From: Methylobacterium sp. BTF04
GTDB lineage: Bacteria > Pseudomonadota > Alphaproteobacteria > Rhizobiales > Beijerinckiaceae
DNA: 64,000 nt
Reading direction: 5' to 3'
Assembly (NCBI RefSeq): GCF_010692745.1
Contig: NZ_JAAHTB010000001.1
Location: forward strand, 124,001-188,000
Below are positions 7,775-17,473 of the stretch, piece after piece. Each line of letters starts with the position of its first letter. Positions within the stretch are counted from its first letter, which is position 1. The notes below the pieces were generated by a model, which was given only the letters and a program-made list of their open reading frames with translations, did no database searches and had not been told where the DNA came from. Both the position numbers and the translations under genes were made by a program.

Positions 7775-9415
7775 TCAGGCCGGCCTGTCCCAGGTCTCGG
7801 TGAGCGCCTTGCCGTTCTGGATCAGGCGGGCGCGCAGGATCGTGTCTCCGGCCGGCAACGGCATGGGCGGGCGCCATTCCACATAGAGGCGCCAGCCGCC
7901 GGTCTGGGGCACGAACTCCACCACCGGGTCGACCATCGTGCCGGCACTGGCGGACACGTCGGCGATGAGCGTCGCGTTCCGGTCGGTGGGCAGGCTCGGC
8001 CCTTCGAAATCGACGACGTAGAGGCGTCGTTCGGGACGCGGCGGCATGGTCGGGCGCAGGCGCTCGGCCGAGCCGACGCGGGTGGAGACCACCCGGGCGA
8101 ACGCGCCCGGCATCACCGGGACCGGCTCGGCCCCTACCGTGGTCAGCGTGTAGCGCAGAGCCAGTTCCGCCCCGGCCGCGACCGGCGTGGCCGGTACGAA
8201 GGCCGCCACGATGTTGTCCATGTATTCTTCGCGCGACGGAATCTCGAAGAGCTGGACCGCACCCACGCCGAAACCCGCCTCCGGCGTGACCCATAAGCCG
8301 GGCCGGGCTTCATGCCGAGCCTGCACGTCGAGATAGGCGGCAAAGTTTCGTTCGCGCTGCAGCAGCCCGAATCCCTCCAGCGGATCGACGCCGAAGGCCG
8401 AGACCTGCGGCTGCGCCCGTCCGTTGACGAGGGGGCGCCATAGCTTGTCACCGCGGGTGGCGATGCTCAGCCCATCGGAATCGTGGACCTGGGGCCGGAC
8501 ATCGTCGAACGGCTCGGCCTGTCGCGCGCCCGGCCCGTTCTGCCCGTGCAGGAACATGCTGGTCAGCGGTGCGAGCCCGAGCCGCGCAATCGCCTGGCGC
8601 GAACACAGAGTGGCCTCCACCGCCATGACCGACGGATCGCCCGGCGTGATCGCGAAGCGATACGCGCCGGTGAGGCTCGGCGAATCGAGCAGTGCCAGCA
8701 CGGTCAGGGTCCGCGCGTCGGCATGGGGCTCACAGATCCAGAACGCCGTGAAGTCCGGAAACTCCTCGGCGCCCGGGCCACCGGTGCGGATCGCGGCGCC
8801 ACGCGCCGACAGGCCGTATTCCTGGCCGTTGCCCCGCAAGCGGAAATAGGACGCGCCGAGGAAGACCAGGAATTCTTCCTGGATAGCCGGCTTCGTATCA
8901 TCGAATCCGTAGTGCACCCGGAAGCCGGCAAAGCCGAGATCCGGGGCGAAGGTCTGTCCCTGCAGCGTCGGCCCGAGGTCGAACAGGTCCGAGCCGTAGG
9001 CGATCCGGCGCGGGGGGCCTTCCGGGGGTTGGAGGTAGAGGTCGACGCGCTTGCGCTGAAGGAAGCCGCGATGGAACAGCTGCGCCGAGAAATGCTCCCC
9101 GAGGCGGGGGCTCGCCTGTGGACGGAAGGTGATCGCCCGGTAGGCGTCGTAGCTGAGGGCGGCGAGCGGCGCCGGCAGATCGTCGTCATGCGGACGATAC
9201 GGGCTTGCCGCCAGTGCCTTCGCCTGCGCGACCACGCCGGCAAAGGTCATCGCCGCACCGGAAACGGTGTCCGCAGCCATCGTTCGGGCGGTATTCAGGT
9301 CGACGAGACTAGGCATCAGCATGCCCGCAGTCGCGCCCATCGTGGCTTGCAGGGCCGTCCGCCGCGAGATGGGGCCGGTTCCTCCGGATCCATCGAGACC
9401 GTCGCCGTCGCTCAT
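7775..9415 (-). CDS. opgG: Periplasmic glucan biosynthesis protein OpgG/OpgD (MdoG family)
   Basis: 546-residue exported protein needed for osmoregulated periplasmic glucan backbone synthesis. A twin-arginine signal is visible (ISRRTALQ at about 16-23, then a hydrophobic stretch), as in OpgD. The MdoG fold follows: YDAYRAITFRP, AYGSDLFDLG, GFAGFRVHYG, EFLVFLGASYFRLRGNGQEYGLSARGAAI and GLLQRERNF are family landmarks. It is divergent from opgH with only 59 bp between starts, so they share a control region. Whether this is the G or D paralogue is uncertain; the Tat signal leans to D. Confidence 0.92.
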   Translation of the reverse strand: MSDGDGLDGSGGTGPISRRTALQATMGATAGMLMPSLVDLNTARTMAADTVSGAAMTFAGVVAQAKALAASPYRPHDDDLPAPLAALSYDAYRAITFRPQASPRLGEHFSAQLFHRGFLQRKRVDLYLQPPEGPPRRIAYGSDLFDLGPTLQGQTFAPDLGFAGFRVHYGFDDTKPAIQEEFLVFLGASYFRLRGNGQEYGLSARGAAIRTGGPGAEEFPDFTAFWICEPHADARTLTVLALLDSPSLTGAYRFAITPGDPSVMAVEATLCSRQAIARLGLAPLTSMFLHGQNGPGARQAEPFDDVRPQVHDSDGLSIATRGDKLWRPLVNGRAQPQVSAFGVDPLEGFGLLQRERNFAAYLDVQARHEARPGLWVTPEAGFGVGAVQLFEIPSREEYMDNIVAAFVPATPVAAGAELALRYTLTTVGAEPVPVMPGAFARVVSTRVGSAERLRPTMPPRPERRLYVVDFEGPSLPTDRNATLIADVSASAGTMVDPVVEFVPQTGGWRLYVEWRPPMPLPAGDTILRARLIQNGKALTETWDRPA

Positions 9416-9474
9416 CGGTTGCCTTTTCGCAATCGGGCCTCGGTGTCCCGCTACGCTCGAGTGTCACACGCCCC

Positions 9475-11394
9475 ATGTCACAACGGTTGTTGCACGACGC
9501 CCCGGCGGTCGAAATCCCTTCCGGCGCGGGTCCGTCCGAAATGCGATCGAGCCCGGAGCGATCCCTGCTCGGCCGCCGGCTGATGCTGGCGCTGCCGCCC
9601 TTGGCCATCGCCGCCGCCATCGCCGCCCTGGCGGTGATGGCCTATGGCCGGCCGACCGGGCCCCTGGGCTGGAGCGTCCTCGTCCTGTTCGGCCTGGTGA
9701 TGGCCTGGCAAGCGTTCGTGGCCTGGCAATACGTCTACGGCCTACTCGCCGTCCGGTTCGGTGACCGGGCGAAATCCGCTCTCGAAATCCGCTCGGCGCG
9801 CGTACCGGCCACGGCCTCCGGCCTCAGTCGGACGGCCGCAGTGGTGGCGATCCACGCCGAGGATGCGGTGGCGGTCTTTTCCGCTCTGCGCGTCATGGCC
9901 CGCTCGCTCCAGCGCGGCGGCGGCGACGGCTCGGACATCGACCTCTTCGTCCTCTCCGACACCCGTAACGGCGCCATCGCGGCGATGGAGGAGCACGAAT
10001 TCGCCCGCATCGAAGCCTGGGCCCGGCAGAACGGCCCCGGCTTGCCGCGTCTGCGCTACCGCCGGCGCCAGGACAATGCCGGGCGCAAGGCCGGCAACAT
10101 CGCCGAGTTCTGCAAGACCTACGGCACCGCGTACGACTTCATGATCGTGCTCGACGCCGACAGCCTGATGACCGGCTCCGCCATGCGCCGCCTGGCCCGG
10201 CTGATGGAGGAAAGCCCCAAGGTCGGCCTGATCCAGACCGTCAGCTACGCCACCGGCCGCGACACCCTGTTCGCCCGCATCCAGCAATTCGCCGTGCGCC
10301 TCTACGCGCCGCTGTCGATCCGGTGCCTGGAGACGTGGCAGGGGCCGGACGGAAGCTACTGGGGCCACAACGCCATCCTGCGGGTGGCGGCCTTCGCCGA
10401 CAATGCGGAGCTTCCCGTGCTGCCCGGCAAGGCGCCGCTCGGCGGCGAGATCCTGTGCCACGACATCGTCGAAGGCGCCTTGCTGCGCCGCGCTGGCTGG
10501 GAGGTCTGCCTTCTGCCGGAGATGGGCGGCACCTGGGAGGAGATGCCGACGAACCTCGTCGACCTGCTCGGGCGCGAACGGCGCTGGTGCCAGGGCAACA
10601 TGCAGCACCTGCGGGTGGTGCCGATGCCCGGCCTGAAGGCCGCCAGCCGCTGGCATCTGGCGGTCGGCATCCTGTCCTACATGGCCTGCCCGCTCTGGGT
10701 GGCATTCCTGGCGCTGGCCACGATCCAGGCTGCCGGCACCGGCGATCTCGGGCTGCTCGCCTATGGGCTCACGGGTTCGGGCGCCGCCGCCCATGCGCTG
10801 GCCGCTCTCGTCGTCACGGTGCTGGCGCTGCCGAAACTCCTCAGCCTCGGCCATGTCCTCGCCTCGTCGGAGCGCCGCGCGGCCTTCGGCGGAACCGGAG
10901 CGCTCCTGAAGAGCGCCGCCCTCGAACAGGTGGTCTGGGTGCTGCTGTGGCCGGTGATGACGCTGTTCGCGGCCGGTGCCGTCGCCACCACCTTCGTCGG
11001 ACGGGTGGTGCGTTGGGATTCGCAGGTGCGCGACGACCGCAAGGTGTCGTGGCGCGAGGCTTGCCGGCTTCAGGTCGATACCCTCGTGGCGGGCGCGCTG
11101 CTCGCCGGCCTCCTCGCCTATGCGGGCGACCCCTGGCTCGCTGTGTGGATGGCGCCGGTGGCCCTCGGGCTGCTGTCGAGCCCCGCCCAGAGCGTGATCA
11201 CCAGCCGCAGCGATCTCGGCCGGGCCGCCCAGGCGCGCGGCCTGTTCCTCACCTCGGACGACACCGACCGCGCCCTGGAACTCGTCGACCTCGCCCAGAG
11301 CCGGGGCGGCGGCACCTCCGATGCCGCCCGGGCGCGGTCACGGCCCCCGGGCGCACCCGTCGCCTGGATCGCCGACGAGGCCTCGGCGTCCTGA
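9475..11394 (+). CDS. opgH: Glucans biosynthesis glucosyltransferase OpgH (MdoH)
   Basis: 639-residue inner-membrane GT2 enzyme that makes the beta-glucan chain from UDP-glucose. Two N-terminal hydrophobic helices are followed by the cytosolic GT2 domain with VVAIHAED, LVLSDT-like LFVLSDT, the metal-binding MIVLDADSLM and the acceptor-site ERRWCQGN. Several C-terminal helices form the export part. ATG 9475 is the annotated start; ATG 9541 is an alternative that would drop 22 residues. It works with the divergent opgG. Confidence 0.94.
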   Translation: MSQRLLHDAPAVEIPSGAGPSEMRSSPERSLLGRRLMLALPPLAIAAAIAALAVMAYGRPTGPLGWSVLVLFGLVMAWQAFVAWQYVYGLLAVRFGDRAKSALEIRSARVPATASGLSRTAAVVAIHAEDAVAVFSALRVMARSLQRGGGDGSDIDLFVLSDTRNGAIAAMEEHEFARIEAWARQNGPGLPRLRYRRRQDNAGRKAGNIAEFCKTYGTAYDFMIVLDADSLMTGSAMRRLARLMEESPKVGLIQTVSYATGRDTLFARIQQFAVRLYAPLSIRCLETWQGPDGSYWGHNAILRVAAFADNAELPVLPGKAPLGGEILCHDIVEGALLRRAGWEVCLLPEMGGTWEEMPTNLVDLLGRERRWCQGNMQHLRVVPMPGLKAASRWHLAVGILSYMACPLWVAFLALATIQAAGTGDLGLLAYGLTGSGAAAHALAALVVTVLALPKLLSLGHVLASSERRAAFGGTGALLKSAALEQVVWVLLWPVMTLFAAGAVATTFVGRVVRWDSQVRDDRKVSWREACRLQVDTLVAGALLAGLLAYAGDPWLAVWMAPVALGLLSSPAQSVITSRSDLGRAAQARGLFLTSDDTDRALELVDLAQSRGGGTSDAARARSRPPGAPVAWIADEASAS

Positions 11395-11419
11395 GGCACG
11401 CAACGTCTGCGTCTCGTGG

Positions 11420-11845
11420 CTACGGCTTGTTCAGCACATCGATTGGGTTGGTGCGCTGGGCCGGGCTCGGCTCCTTGGTGACGCTGCTCGGGGTCTGTGG
11501 GCTCGTGCGATCCCCCGATTGCCGCGGCAGGCCGGTGCCGCTTGCGAGTTCCAGGCAGGTCACCATCTCCACGTAGGACGGGAAGCCTCCGGCCTCGAAC
11601 TGCTTCTCGCACTGGCTCTTGGCGGCCGGAGTGAATTCGCCCCAGCGGCGCTTGACCTCGTCATGCGCGGCGCGCTCCGAACGCAGACAGCCGTCCTGGC
11701 TCGCGGTGTCGCTGACGCTGGCCGAGGCCGCCGATTGGCAGGTCCTGGCGATGTCGAGGTCCGGCGGACCCTCGGCGCCCAGAGCGGGGGCGACCAGCAT
11801 CATGAGGGCGAAGGCCCCGGCGAGGAGGGGCGTGCGATCGGTCAT
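11420..11845 (-). CDS. Secreted hypothetical protein
   Basis: 141 residues with a clear Sec signal peptide (residues 1-23, cleavage after ALGA) and three Cys in the mature part (QSAASAS preceded by TC, DGC, QCEKQF). The C-terminal 40 residues are Pro/Ser/Thr-rich and probably disordered. No named family recognised. It ends 25 bp from the convergent opgH stop. Confidence 0.65.
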   Translation of the reverse strand: MTDRTPLLAGAFALMMLVAPALGAEGPPDLDIARTCQSAASASVSDTASQDGCLRSERAAHDEVKRRWGEFTPAAKSQCEKQFEAGGFPSYVEMVTCLELASGTGLPRQSGDRTSPQTPSSVTKEPSPAQRTNPIDVLNKP

Positions 11846-11953
11846 GACGGGTCTTTCCAGGTCCAGGGCGTGCCAAGTCTAAGGCGTGCCAAATCGAGAG
11901 GCTCGTGCCGACAACGCGAACAACGGCGCTTTGCCCCGTTCGTCGTGCGAAAA

Positions 11954-13117
11954 TCATGCGGTGGCGTCGCGCAGGGCCCTATCGAGATCGCGAAACAGGT
12001 CGTCCACGTCCTCGATACCGACGGAGAGCCGCAGCAGATCGGGCGGGCAGGGCGAGTTGGCGCCCTCCACCGAGGCGCGGTGTTCGATAAGGCTCTCGAC
12101 ACCGCCGAGCGAGGTCGCCCGCTTCCACAGCCTGACCCGCGCCGCCGTGGCGATGGCGGCGGCCTCGCCCGCCGCCACCCGAATCGACAGCATGAAGCCG
12201 AAGCCGCCGGTCATCTGGCGCGCGGCCACCGCATGGCCGGGACAGTCGGGCAGGCCCGGATACAGCACCGAACCCACGTGAGGATGCGCCTGGAAGCGGC
12301 GTGCGAGATCGGCGGCCGCTGCCGATTGGGCCGCCGCGCGCAGGTGCAGGGTCCGCAGCGAGCGCATCAGCAGGTAGGCTTCGAACGGCCCGAGGATCGC
12401 GCCCCCGCCTGCGCGCAGGGAGACGATCCGTTCCCAGAACCCGTCCTGTACGGCGCCGGCCAGCACTCCGGCGACCACATCGGAATGGCCGTTGAGGATC
12501 TTGGTGGCCGAATGCATCACGATGTCGGCCCCGAGGGTCAGGGGCCGGGTGTGAACCGGGGACGCGGCGGTGGAATCCACCGCCAGCCGCGCACCGGCCG
12601 CATGCGCGATCTCGGCGGCGGCGGCGATGTCGGTGATGGTCCAGAGCGGGTTGCCGGGGGTCTCGATCCAGACGAGCCTGGTGACGCCCGGCCGCATCGC
12701 GGCGCGCAAGGCGGGCAGATCGTCCATGGCGACGAAATCGAGGGCGACGCCGCGGCGCGGCATCTCGGTCTGCAGCCAGCGGCGCAGGGCCCAATACATG
12801 ACATGGGGCGCCACCACGTGGTCGCCGGGCTCCAGCGCCGAAAAGACGGCGGTGGCCGCCGCCATGCCGGAGCCGAACAGCAGGGCGCCGGCCCCCGCCG
12901 CCTCCAGCATCGCGATCACCGATTCGGCCTCGCGCACGGTGGCGTTGTCCGGCCGGGCGTAGGAATAGCCCGAGGCATAGCCGTTGTCGGGATCGCGCAG
13001 GAACGTCGTCGAGACGTGGAGCGGGGCGACCACCGCCTTCGTCACCGGATCGATCCGCCCCATCGCCTGTGCCGCGAGGCTTCTGGGCTGGAACGCGTCG
13101 GGGGTCTCGTCTGTCAT
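11954..13117 (-). CDS. Cys/Met-metabolism PLP-dependent enzyme (cystathionine gamma-synthase/lyase family)
   Basis: 387-residue trans-sulfuration enzyme. The PLP lysine is K206 in MHSATKILNGHSD, with D181 as the pyridine-nitrogen partner. Other family landmarks are PLHVSTTF, FGSGMAAATA, WIETPGNP and the C-terminal SLGGVESLIEHRAS. Two usual motifs are altered: the common DNTFASP reads DSTAASP, and the usual aromatic YGGT loop is replaced by HVMYWALRRW, so substrate choice may differ. Not linked to other Met genes here. Whether lyase or synthase cannot be decided from sequence. Confidence 0.88.
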   Translation of the reverse strand: MTDETPDAFQPRSLAAQAMGRIDPVTKAVVAPLHVSTTFLRDPDNGYASGYSYARPDNATVREAESVIAMLEAAGAGALLFGSGMAAATAVFSALEPGDHVVAPHVMYWALRRWLQTEMPRRGVALDFVAMDDLPALRAAMRPGVTRLVWIETPGNPLWTITDIAAAAEIAHAAGARLAVDSTAASPVHTRPLTLGADIVMHSATKILNGHSDVVAGVLAGAVQDGFWERIVSLRAGGGAILGPFEAYLLMRSLRTLHLRAAAQSAAAADLARRFQAHPHVGSVLYPGLPDCPGHAVAARQMTGGFGFMLSIRVAAGEAAAIATAARVRLWKRATSLGGVESLIEHRASVEGANSPCPPDLLRLSVGIEDVDDLFRDLDRALRDATA

Positions 13118-13188
13118 ACGGATTACACGTCCTCGTGAGGTCGGCGTTCTGCGGACCGAGCCTTAAGGTAAGGATCGCAATGTCTCCG

Positions 13189-13223
13189 AAGAGCATTCGC
13201 TTTCCAAAGAGCATTCGCTTTCC
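13189..13223 (+). repeat. 18-bp-period tandem duplication upstream of tspO
   Basis: The 17-mer AAGAGCATTCGCTTTCC occurs at 13189-13205 and again at 13207-13223, followed by a decayed third piece (GAAAAGCG). It lies in the 160-bp region between the leftward PLP enzyme and tspO and so may fall in a 5' leader. Confidence 0.8.
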
Positions 13224-13278
13224 GAAAAGCGCCCGCGCCCGCCCACGATTTCAACAGACCGAGGATTTCGACAGACCC

Positions 13279-13797
13279 ATGACATTCGCCACCCCTGTCC
13301 CCGAGAAGACCGTCCTGCCGGTCCCGGGCCGTCTCGCGGCCGCGATCCTGCCGGTAGCGCTCACGGCCTTCCTCGCCTCGCTGGCGACCGGGGCGAATAT
13401 CGGCGGGTGGTACGCGGGCCTGACCAAGCCGGCCTTCAACCCGCCGAACTGGGCCTTTCCGGTGGCCTGGACGCTCCTCTACGCGATGATCGCGCTCTCG
13501 GCCTGGCGGCTGCTCGGCGCGCTCCCCCGCTCCGGGCCGAGCCGGCAGGGCTGGTGGCTCGCCCTGGCCGCCTTCGCGGTGCAGCTCGCGCTCAACGCGG
13601 CCTGGACGCCGACCTTCTTTGCGGCCCACGCGATGGGCCCCGCCGTGATCGTCTCGGCGGCGATGTTCGTGATGATCCTGTGGACGATCCGCCTGTCCTG
13701 GCGCTTCGACCGCGCGGCAGCGTGGCTGCTGGTGCCCTACGCCGCCTGGGTCGGTTTCGCGACCGTTCTGACGGCCGCGATCTGGCGCCTGAACTGA
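13279..13797 (+). CDS. tspO: TspO/MBR-family membrane protein
   Basis: 172 residues with five predicted membrane helices, the TspO layout. Family signatures: WYAGLTKPAFNPPNWAFPVAW in the first loop, with LLYAMIALSAWR, and QLALNAAWTPTFF in the fourth helix region. TspO proteins bind porphyrins and cholesterol-like ligands and modulate tetrapyrrole flux in photosynthetic relatives. The neighbour is hemA, convergent with 4 bp between stops, which fits a tetrapyrrole theme. ATG 13279 is chosen; the frame is open upstream through repeat DNA. Confidence 0.92.
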   Translation: MTFATPVPEKTVLPVPGRLAAAILPVALTAFLASLATGANIGGWYAGLTKPAFNPPNWAFPVAWTLLYAMIALSAWRLLGALPRSGPSRQGWWLALAAFAVQLALNAAWTPTFFAAHAMGPAVIVSAAMFVMILWTIRLSWRFDRAAAWLLVPYAAWVGFATVLTAAIWRLN

Positions 13798-13801
13798 GGG
13801 G

Positions 13802-15181
13802 CTATTCGGCGGCCTCGACGAACACGGTGCCGGCGCGCGGCAGGTCGAGGGTGTCCCAGGTCTCGGCCAGCGCTGCGGTCAGCTTGGCGATCTTGGCGTC
13901 GTCGTGGAACGGCGACGGGGTGATGCGCAGGCGCTCGGTGCCGCGCGGCACGGTGGGGTAGTTGATCGGCTGGATGTAGATGCCGTGATGCTCGAGCAGG
14001 TGGTCGGCCGCCGCCTTGCACAGCTCGGCATCGCCCACCATCACCGGCACGATATGGGTCTCGGTGTGGAGTACCGGCAGGCCGGCGGCCTCCAGCGCCA
14101 CCTTGGTGCGCGCGGCCTGGCGCTGATGCGCCTCGCGCTCCACCGCCGAGCGCTTGAGGTAGCGGACCGAGGCGCGGGCGGCCGCGGCGATGGCCGGGGG
14201 CAGCGCAGTGGTGAAGATGAATCCCGGGGCGTGGCTGCGGACCGCGTCGCACAGGACGCTGGTGCCGGTGATGTAGCCGCCGACGCAGCCGAAGCCCTTG
14301 GCCAGCGTGCCCTCGATCACGTCGACCCGGTGCATCACCCCGTCGCGCTCGCTGATGCCGCCGCCGCGCGGGCCGTAGAGGCCGACCGCATGGACCTCGT
14401 CGAGATAGGTCATGGCGCCGTAGCGATCGGCGAGATCGCAGATCGCGCCGATGTCGGAAACGTCCCCATCCATGGAATAGACGCTCTCGAAGGCGATCAG
14501 CTTCGGGCGATCGCCCGCCGCGATCAGCAGCTCCTCGAGGTGGGCGAGGTCGTTGTGGCGAAAGATGCGCTTCTCGCAGCCCGAATGACGCACGCCCTCG
14601 ATCATCGAGTTGTGGTTGAAGGCATCCGACAGGATGAGACAGTTCGGGATCAGCTTGGCGATGGTCGAGATGCCGGCCTGGTTCGAGACGTAGCCCGAGG
14701 TGAAGACGAGGCCCGCCTCCTTGCCGTGCAGGTCGGCGAGTTCGCGCTCCAGATCGACCAGGGGCGAGTTGTTGCCGGCGATGTTGCGAGTGCCGCCCGC
14801 GCCGACACCGCAGCGCATCGCGGTCTGGGTCATGGCGTTCACGACGTCGGGGTGCTGGCCCATGCCGAGGTAATCGTTCGAACACCACACGGTGATCTCG
14901 GAGGTGCCGCCGTCGGGCTTGCGCCAATGCGCGATCGGGAAGCGGCCAGCGATGCGCTCGATATCGGCGAAGACGCGGTAGCGGCGCTCGCCATGCAGGC
15001 GGTCGAGGGCGGTGCGGAAATGGGATTCGTAGGCCGCACGACCGAGCCCCGGCTTGTGGGGGGCGGCATCGGTCTCGGCAATCTTGATCGTCGCGGGCAT
15101 CCGGTTCACGGGCATCCGTCCTTCACGCTTGGGCTGACTGGCCGGCGGTGGGATCGCGGCCTTTGGCGGGATCGTTTCCAT
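13802..15181 (-). CDS. hemA: 5-aminolevulinate synthase
   Basis: Condenses glycine and succinyl-CoA to 5-aminolevulinate, the first heme precursor in Alphaproteobacteria (C4 pathway). Fold-type I PLP enzyme: [35 protein letters not shown] and [16 protein letters not shown] are visible, with PLP lysine in [14 protein letters not shown] and the HIVPV-MVG segment near the C-terminus. Start ATG 15181 (459 aa) has a GAGAGGG ribosome binding site 5 bp upstream; ATG 15115 is an alternative. A possible promoter on the minus strand is TTGAAC (15338-15333) and TATCGT (15314-15309), 18 bp apart. Confidence 0.96.
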   Translation of the reverse strand: METIPPKAAIPPPASQPKREGRMPVNRMPATIKIAETDAAPHKPGLGRAAYESHFRTALDRLHGERRYRVFADIERIAGRFPIAHWRKPDGGTSEITVWCSNDYLGMGQHPDVVNAMTQTAMRCGVGAGGTRNIAGNNSPLVDLERELADLHGKEAGLVFTSGYVSNQAGISTIAKLIPNCLILSDAFNHNSMIEGVRHSGCEKRIFRHNDLAHLEELLIAAGDRPKLIAFESVYSMDGDVSDIGAICDLADRYGAMTYLDEVHAVGLYGPRGGGISERDGVMHRVDVIEGTLAKGFGCVGGYITGTSVLCDAVRSHAPGFIFTTALPPAIAAAARASVRYLKRSAVEREAHQRQAARTKVALEAAGLPVLHTETHIVPVMVGDAELCKAAADHLLEHHGIYIQPINYPTVPRGTERLRITPSPFHDDAKIAKLTAALAETWDTLDLPRAGTVFVEAAE

Positions 15182-15426
15182 GCAGACCCTCTCTTGAGGA
15201 CGGGGGCCTTGATGCAATCGGTCTCGTTGGTCGGGTTGCGGCACGCGCCTCGGCAAAGGGCTTCGGCACCGAGACCCGCGTATTTGCGCTGGTTCCTCCA
15301 GCGCGAATGAACGATACAGGCGAACTTGGAATTGGTTCAAGTCGACAACCGCATTCCTGCTCTGCGCCCTCTCGGACGGTGCCGCACAGCCGGCAATTGG
15401 CCCTGGCGACGATGGGTCGCGTACGC

Positions 15427-15663
15427 ATGACTGACGGAACGAAGGCCAAAGATCCCCGTGCCGAGCGCCTCAAGGCGGCGCTGCGGGACAACCTGAGGCG
15501 GCGCAAGGCCCAGATCCGCGAGCGCGCCGGCGAAGGCCCCGCCAAGGGCGTCCCGTCCAACGATCCGCACTCTCAGGATCAGGAGCGCCGGGACGACGGC
15601 AAGAGCCCCGGGACGGACGGCAAGAGCCCCGGGACGGACGGCAAGAGCCCCGGGACGGAATGA
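15427..15663 (+). CDS. Small charged protein with C-terminal DGKSPGT repeats
   Basis: 78 residues. The first half ([19 protein letters not shown]) is a basic amphipathic helix of a type common in small alphaproteobacterial proteins. The tail is three copies of DGKSPGT encoded by a perfect 21-bp tandem repeat. Start ATG 15427. It lies between divergent hemA and murA, same strand as murA. Function unknown; the repeat suggests the C-terminus tolerates length change. Confidence 0.6.
   Translation: MTDGTKAKDPRAERLKAALRDNLRRRKAQIRERAGEGPAKGVPSNDPHSQDQERRDDGKSPGTDGKSPGTDGKSPGTE
15595..15657 (+). repeat. Three perfect 21-bp tandem repeats
   Basis: Units at 15595-15615, 15616-15636 and 15637-15657 are identical and in frame, each coding DGKSPGT at the end of the small protein. 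The core of each unit is AAGAGCCCCGGGACG. Strand slippage would add or remove seven residues. Confidence 0.95.
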
Positions 15664-15829
15664 CGGGCGGTCCGGTGTGAGCCGGCTATCGCGATCCTCT
15701 TTCGGACAAAACTGCCGTATAGGCGGACCGCAAGTGCGCTGCGGGCGCGCCACGCGCCTCCGCGACTTTCCGTAAACGACATCGGCGCTGCGTCCTCGGG
15801 CGGTGCGGCACCAGGGCAAGGTTAAGACG

Positions 15830-17119
15830 ATGGACCGCATCAACATCATCGGCGGCAGGCCGCTCCATGGCGTCATCCCGATCTCGGGCGCCAAGAACGC
15901 CGCCCTGCCCCTGATGATCGCCAGCCTGATGACCGGCGAGACCCTCGAGCTCGGCAACGTGCCGCGGCTCGCCGACATCAACGCGCTGCTGCGCATCCTC
16001 GGCAACCACGGCGTCGACCACATGGTGGTGGGCAAGCGCCCCGGCCAGACCACCGAGACCGGCCAGACCATCCGGCTCACCGCCTCGAACGTCATCGACA
16101 CCACGGCGCCCTACGAACTCGTCTCGATCATGCGGGCGAGCTTCTGGGTGATCGCGCCGCTGCTGGCGCGCTTCGGCGAGGCCCGCGTCTCGATGCCGGG
16201 CGGCTGCGCCATCGGCACGCGCCCGGTCGACCTGCTGCTGATGGCCCTCGAGAAGCTCGGCGCCACCATCGAGATCGACGGCGGCTACGTGGTCGCCCGC
16301 GCCAAGAACGGCCTGCGCGGCGGCGAGATCCACTTCCCCAAGGTCACCGTGGGCGGTACCCACGTGGCCCTGATGGCGGCGGCCCTCGCCAATGGCTCGA
16401 CCCTGATCGAGAACGCCGCCCGCGAGCCGGAGGTGGTGGATCTGGCTGCCTGCCTCACCAAGATGGGCGCGCGGATCGAGGGAGCCGGCACCCCGCGCAT
16501 CGTCGTCGAGGGCGTCTCGCGCCTGCACGGCGCCCGTCACGACGTCCTGCCCGACCGGATCGAGACCGGCACCTACGCCATGGCGGTGGCGATGACCGGC
16601 GGCGACGTGACCCTGGAGAACACCCGCGCCGACCTGCTGCATTCGGCCCTCGACATCCTGTCGACCACGGGCGCCGAAATCACGGTGGGCACCGATACGA
16701 TCCGCATCCGCCGCAACGGCGGCGGCATCGCCGCGGTCGATGTCACCACCGACCCGTTCCCGGGCTTTCCCACCGACCTGCAGGCGCAGTTCATGGCGCT
16801 GATGACCCTGGCCAAGGGCCAGTCGCACATCCGCGAGACGATCTTCGAGAACCGCTTCATGCATGTGCAGGAACTGGCCCGCCTCGGCGCCAAGATCCGG
16901 CTCGAAGGCGATCTGGCGGTGGTCGAAGGCGTCGAGCGGCTCAAGGGCGCACCGGTGATGGCCACCGATCTGCGCGCCTCGGTCTCCCTCGTCATCGCCG
17001 GCTTGGCGGCAGAGGGCGAGACCAGCATCAACCGGGTCTACCATCTCGACCGCGGCTTCGAGGCGCTCGAGGCGAAATTGGCGCGATGCGGCGCCGAGAT
17101 CACCCGCGTCCGCTCGTGA
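15830..17119 (+). CDS. murA: UDP-N-acetylglucosamine 1-carboxyvinyltransferase
   Basis: First committed step of peptidoglycan synthesis: transfers enolpyruvate from PEP to UDP-GlcNAc; target of fosfomycin. 429 residues. K22/N23 in SGAKNAALP, the RAS motif at 102-104 and the active-site Cys126 in [13 protein letters not shown] are present, so it should be fosfomycin-sensitive at that residue. Start ATG 15830 gives the canonical MDRINIIGG. It opens the conserved alphaproteobacterial set with DUF2948, hisD and UPF0262, although here a leftward gene is inserted between murA and DUF2948. Confidence 0.97.
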   Translation: MDRINIIGGRPLHGVIPISGAKNAALPLMIASLMTGETLELGNVPRLADINALLRILGNHGVDHMVVGKRPGQTTETGQTIRLTASNVIDTTAPYELVSIMRASFWVIAPLLARFGEARVSMPGGCAIGTRPVDLLLMALEKLGATIEIDGGYVVARAKNGLRGGEIHFPKVTVGGTHVALMAAALANGSTLIENAAREPEVVDLAACLTKMGARIEGAGTPRIVVEGVSRLHGARHDVLPDRIETGTYAMAVAMTGGDVTLENTRADLLHSALDILSTTGAEITVGTDTIRIRRNGGGIAAVDVTTDPFPGFPTDLQAQFMALMTLAKGQSHIRETIFENRFMHVQELARLGAKIRLEGDLAVVEGVERLKGAPVMATDLRASVSLVIAGLAAEGETSINRVYHLDRGFEALEAKLARCGAEITRVRS

Positions 17120-17125
17120 GACCAC

Positions 17126-17152
17126 GCGCGCCGGCCCGACAGGCCGGCGCGC
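17126..17152. terminator. Bidirectional hairpin terminator after murA
   Basis: A perfect 11-bp stem (GCGCGCCGGCC at 17126-17136, complement at 17142-17152) with a 5-base CGACA loop. It lies between the convergent murA stop (17119) and the stop of the leftward gene at 17159. There is no long T run, as is common at high GC. Confidence 0.8.
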
Positions 17153-17158
17153 AGATTG

Positions 17159-17473
17159 TCAGCCGCCGACGGCGCCGCGCTTGAAGCCGAAGCCGGGAAT
17201 CTCGCAGCCGCACGGCGCATTGTAGGGCGCGGGCCGGGTGACGCAGTTGCCGCGCGCGGTGACGCAGATGCTGCCGCCGCGTCCGCCCCGCGGGCGCCGA
17301 TCGTAGCGATCCTCGTCGTAGCGGCGCCGCTCGTAGCGGTCCTCGTCGTAGCCACGCTCGCGCCGCGGCCGATCGTAGTCGCCGCCGCCGTAATACTGAG
17401 CCTTGGCCTCGAAGGCGCCGAGGCCGGTGCCGATCGTCGCGGCCGCCGCGATCGCCAGGATGATGCGCTTCAC
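17159..17473 (-). CDS. Secreted Arg/Tyr/Gly-rich small protein
   Basis: 104 residues from a GTG start (17473) with an AGAGGA ribosome binding site upstream. A Sec signal peptide (1-25, cleavage after AKA) precedes a low-complexity region with repeated YDEDRYERR/YDEDRYDRR units, then a short C-terminal part with four Cys (SICVTARGNCVTRPAPYNAP, CGCEIPGFG). No named family. The open frame upstream of the start is an artefact of high GC. Probably periplasmic. Confidence 0.6.
   Translation of the reverse strand: MKRIILAIAAAATIGTGLGAFEAKAQYYGGGDYDRPRRERGYDEDRYERRRYDEDRYDRRPRGGRGGSICVTARGNCVTRPAPYNAPCGCEIPGFGFKRGAVGG

Noticed and set aside
15309..15338. FNR-like box upstream of hemA (TTGG...TCAA)
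   Set aside because: The half-sites are one base too far apart for TTGAT-N4-ATCAA and poorly matched; kept only as a -35/-10 guess.
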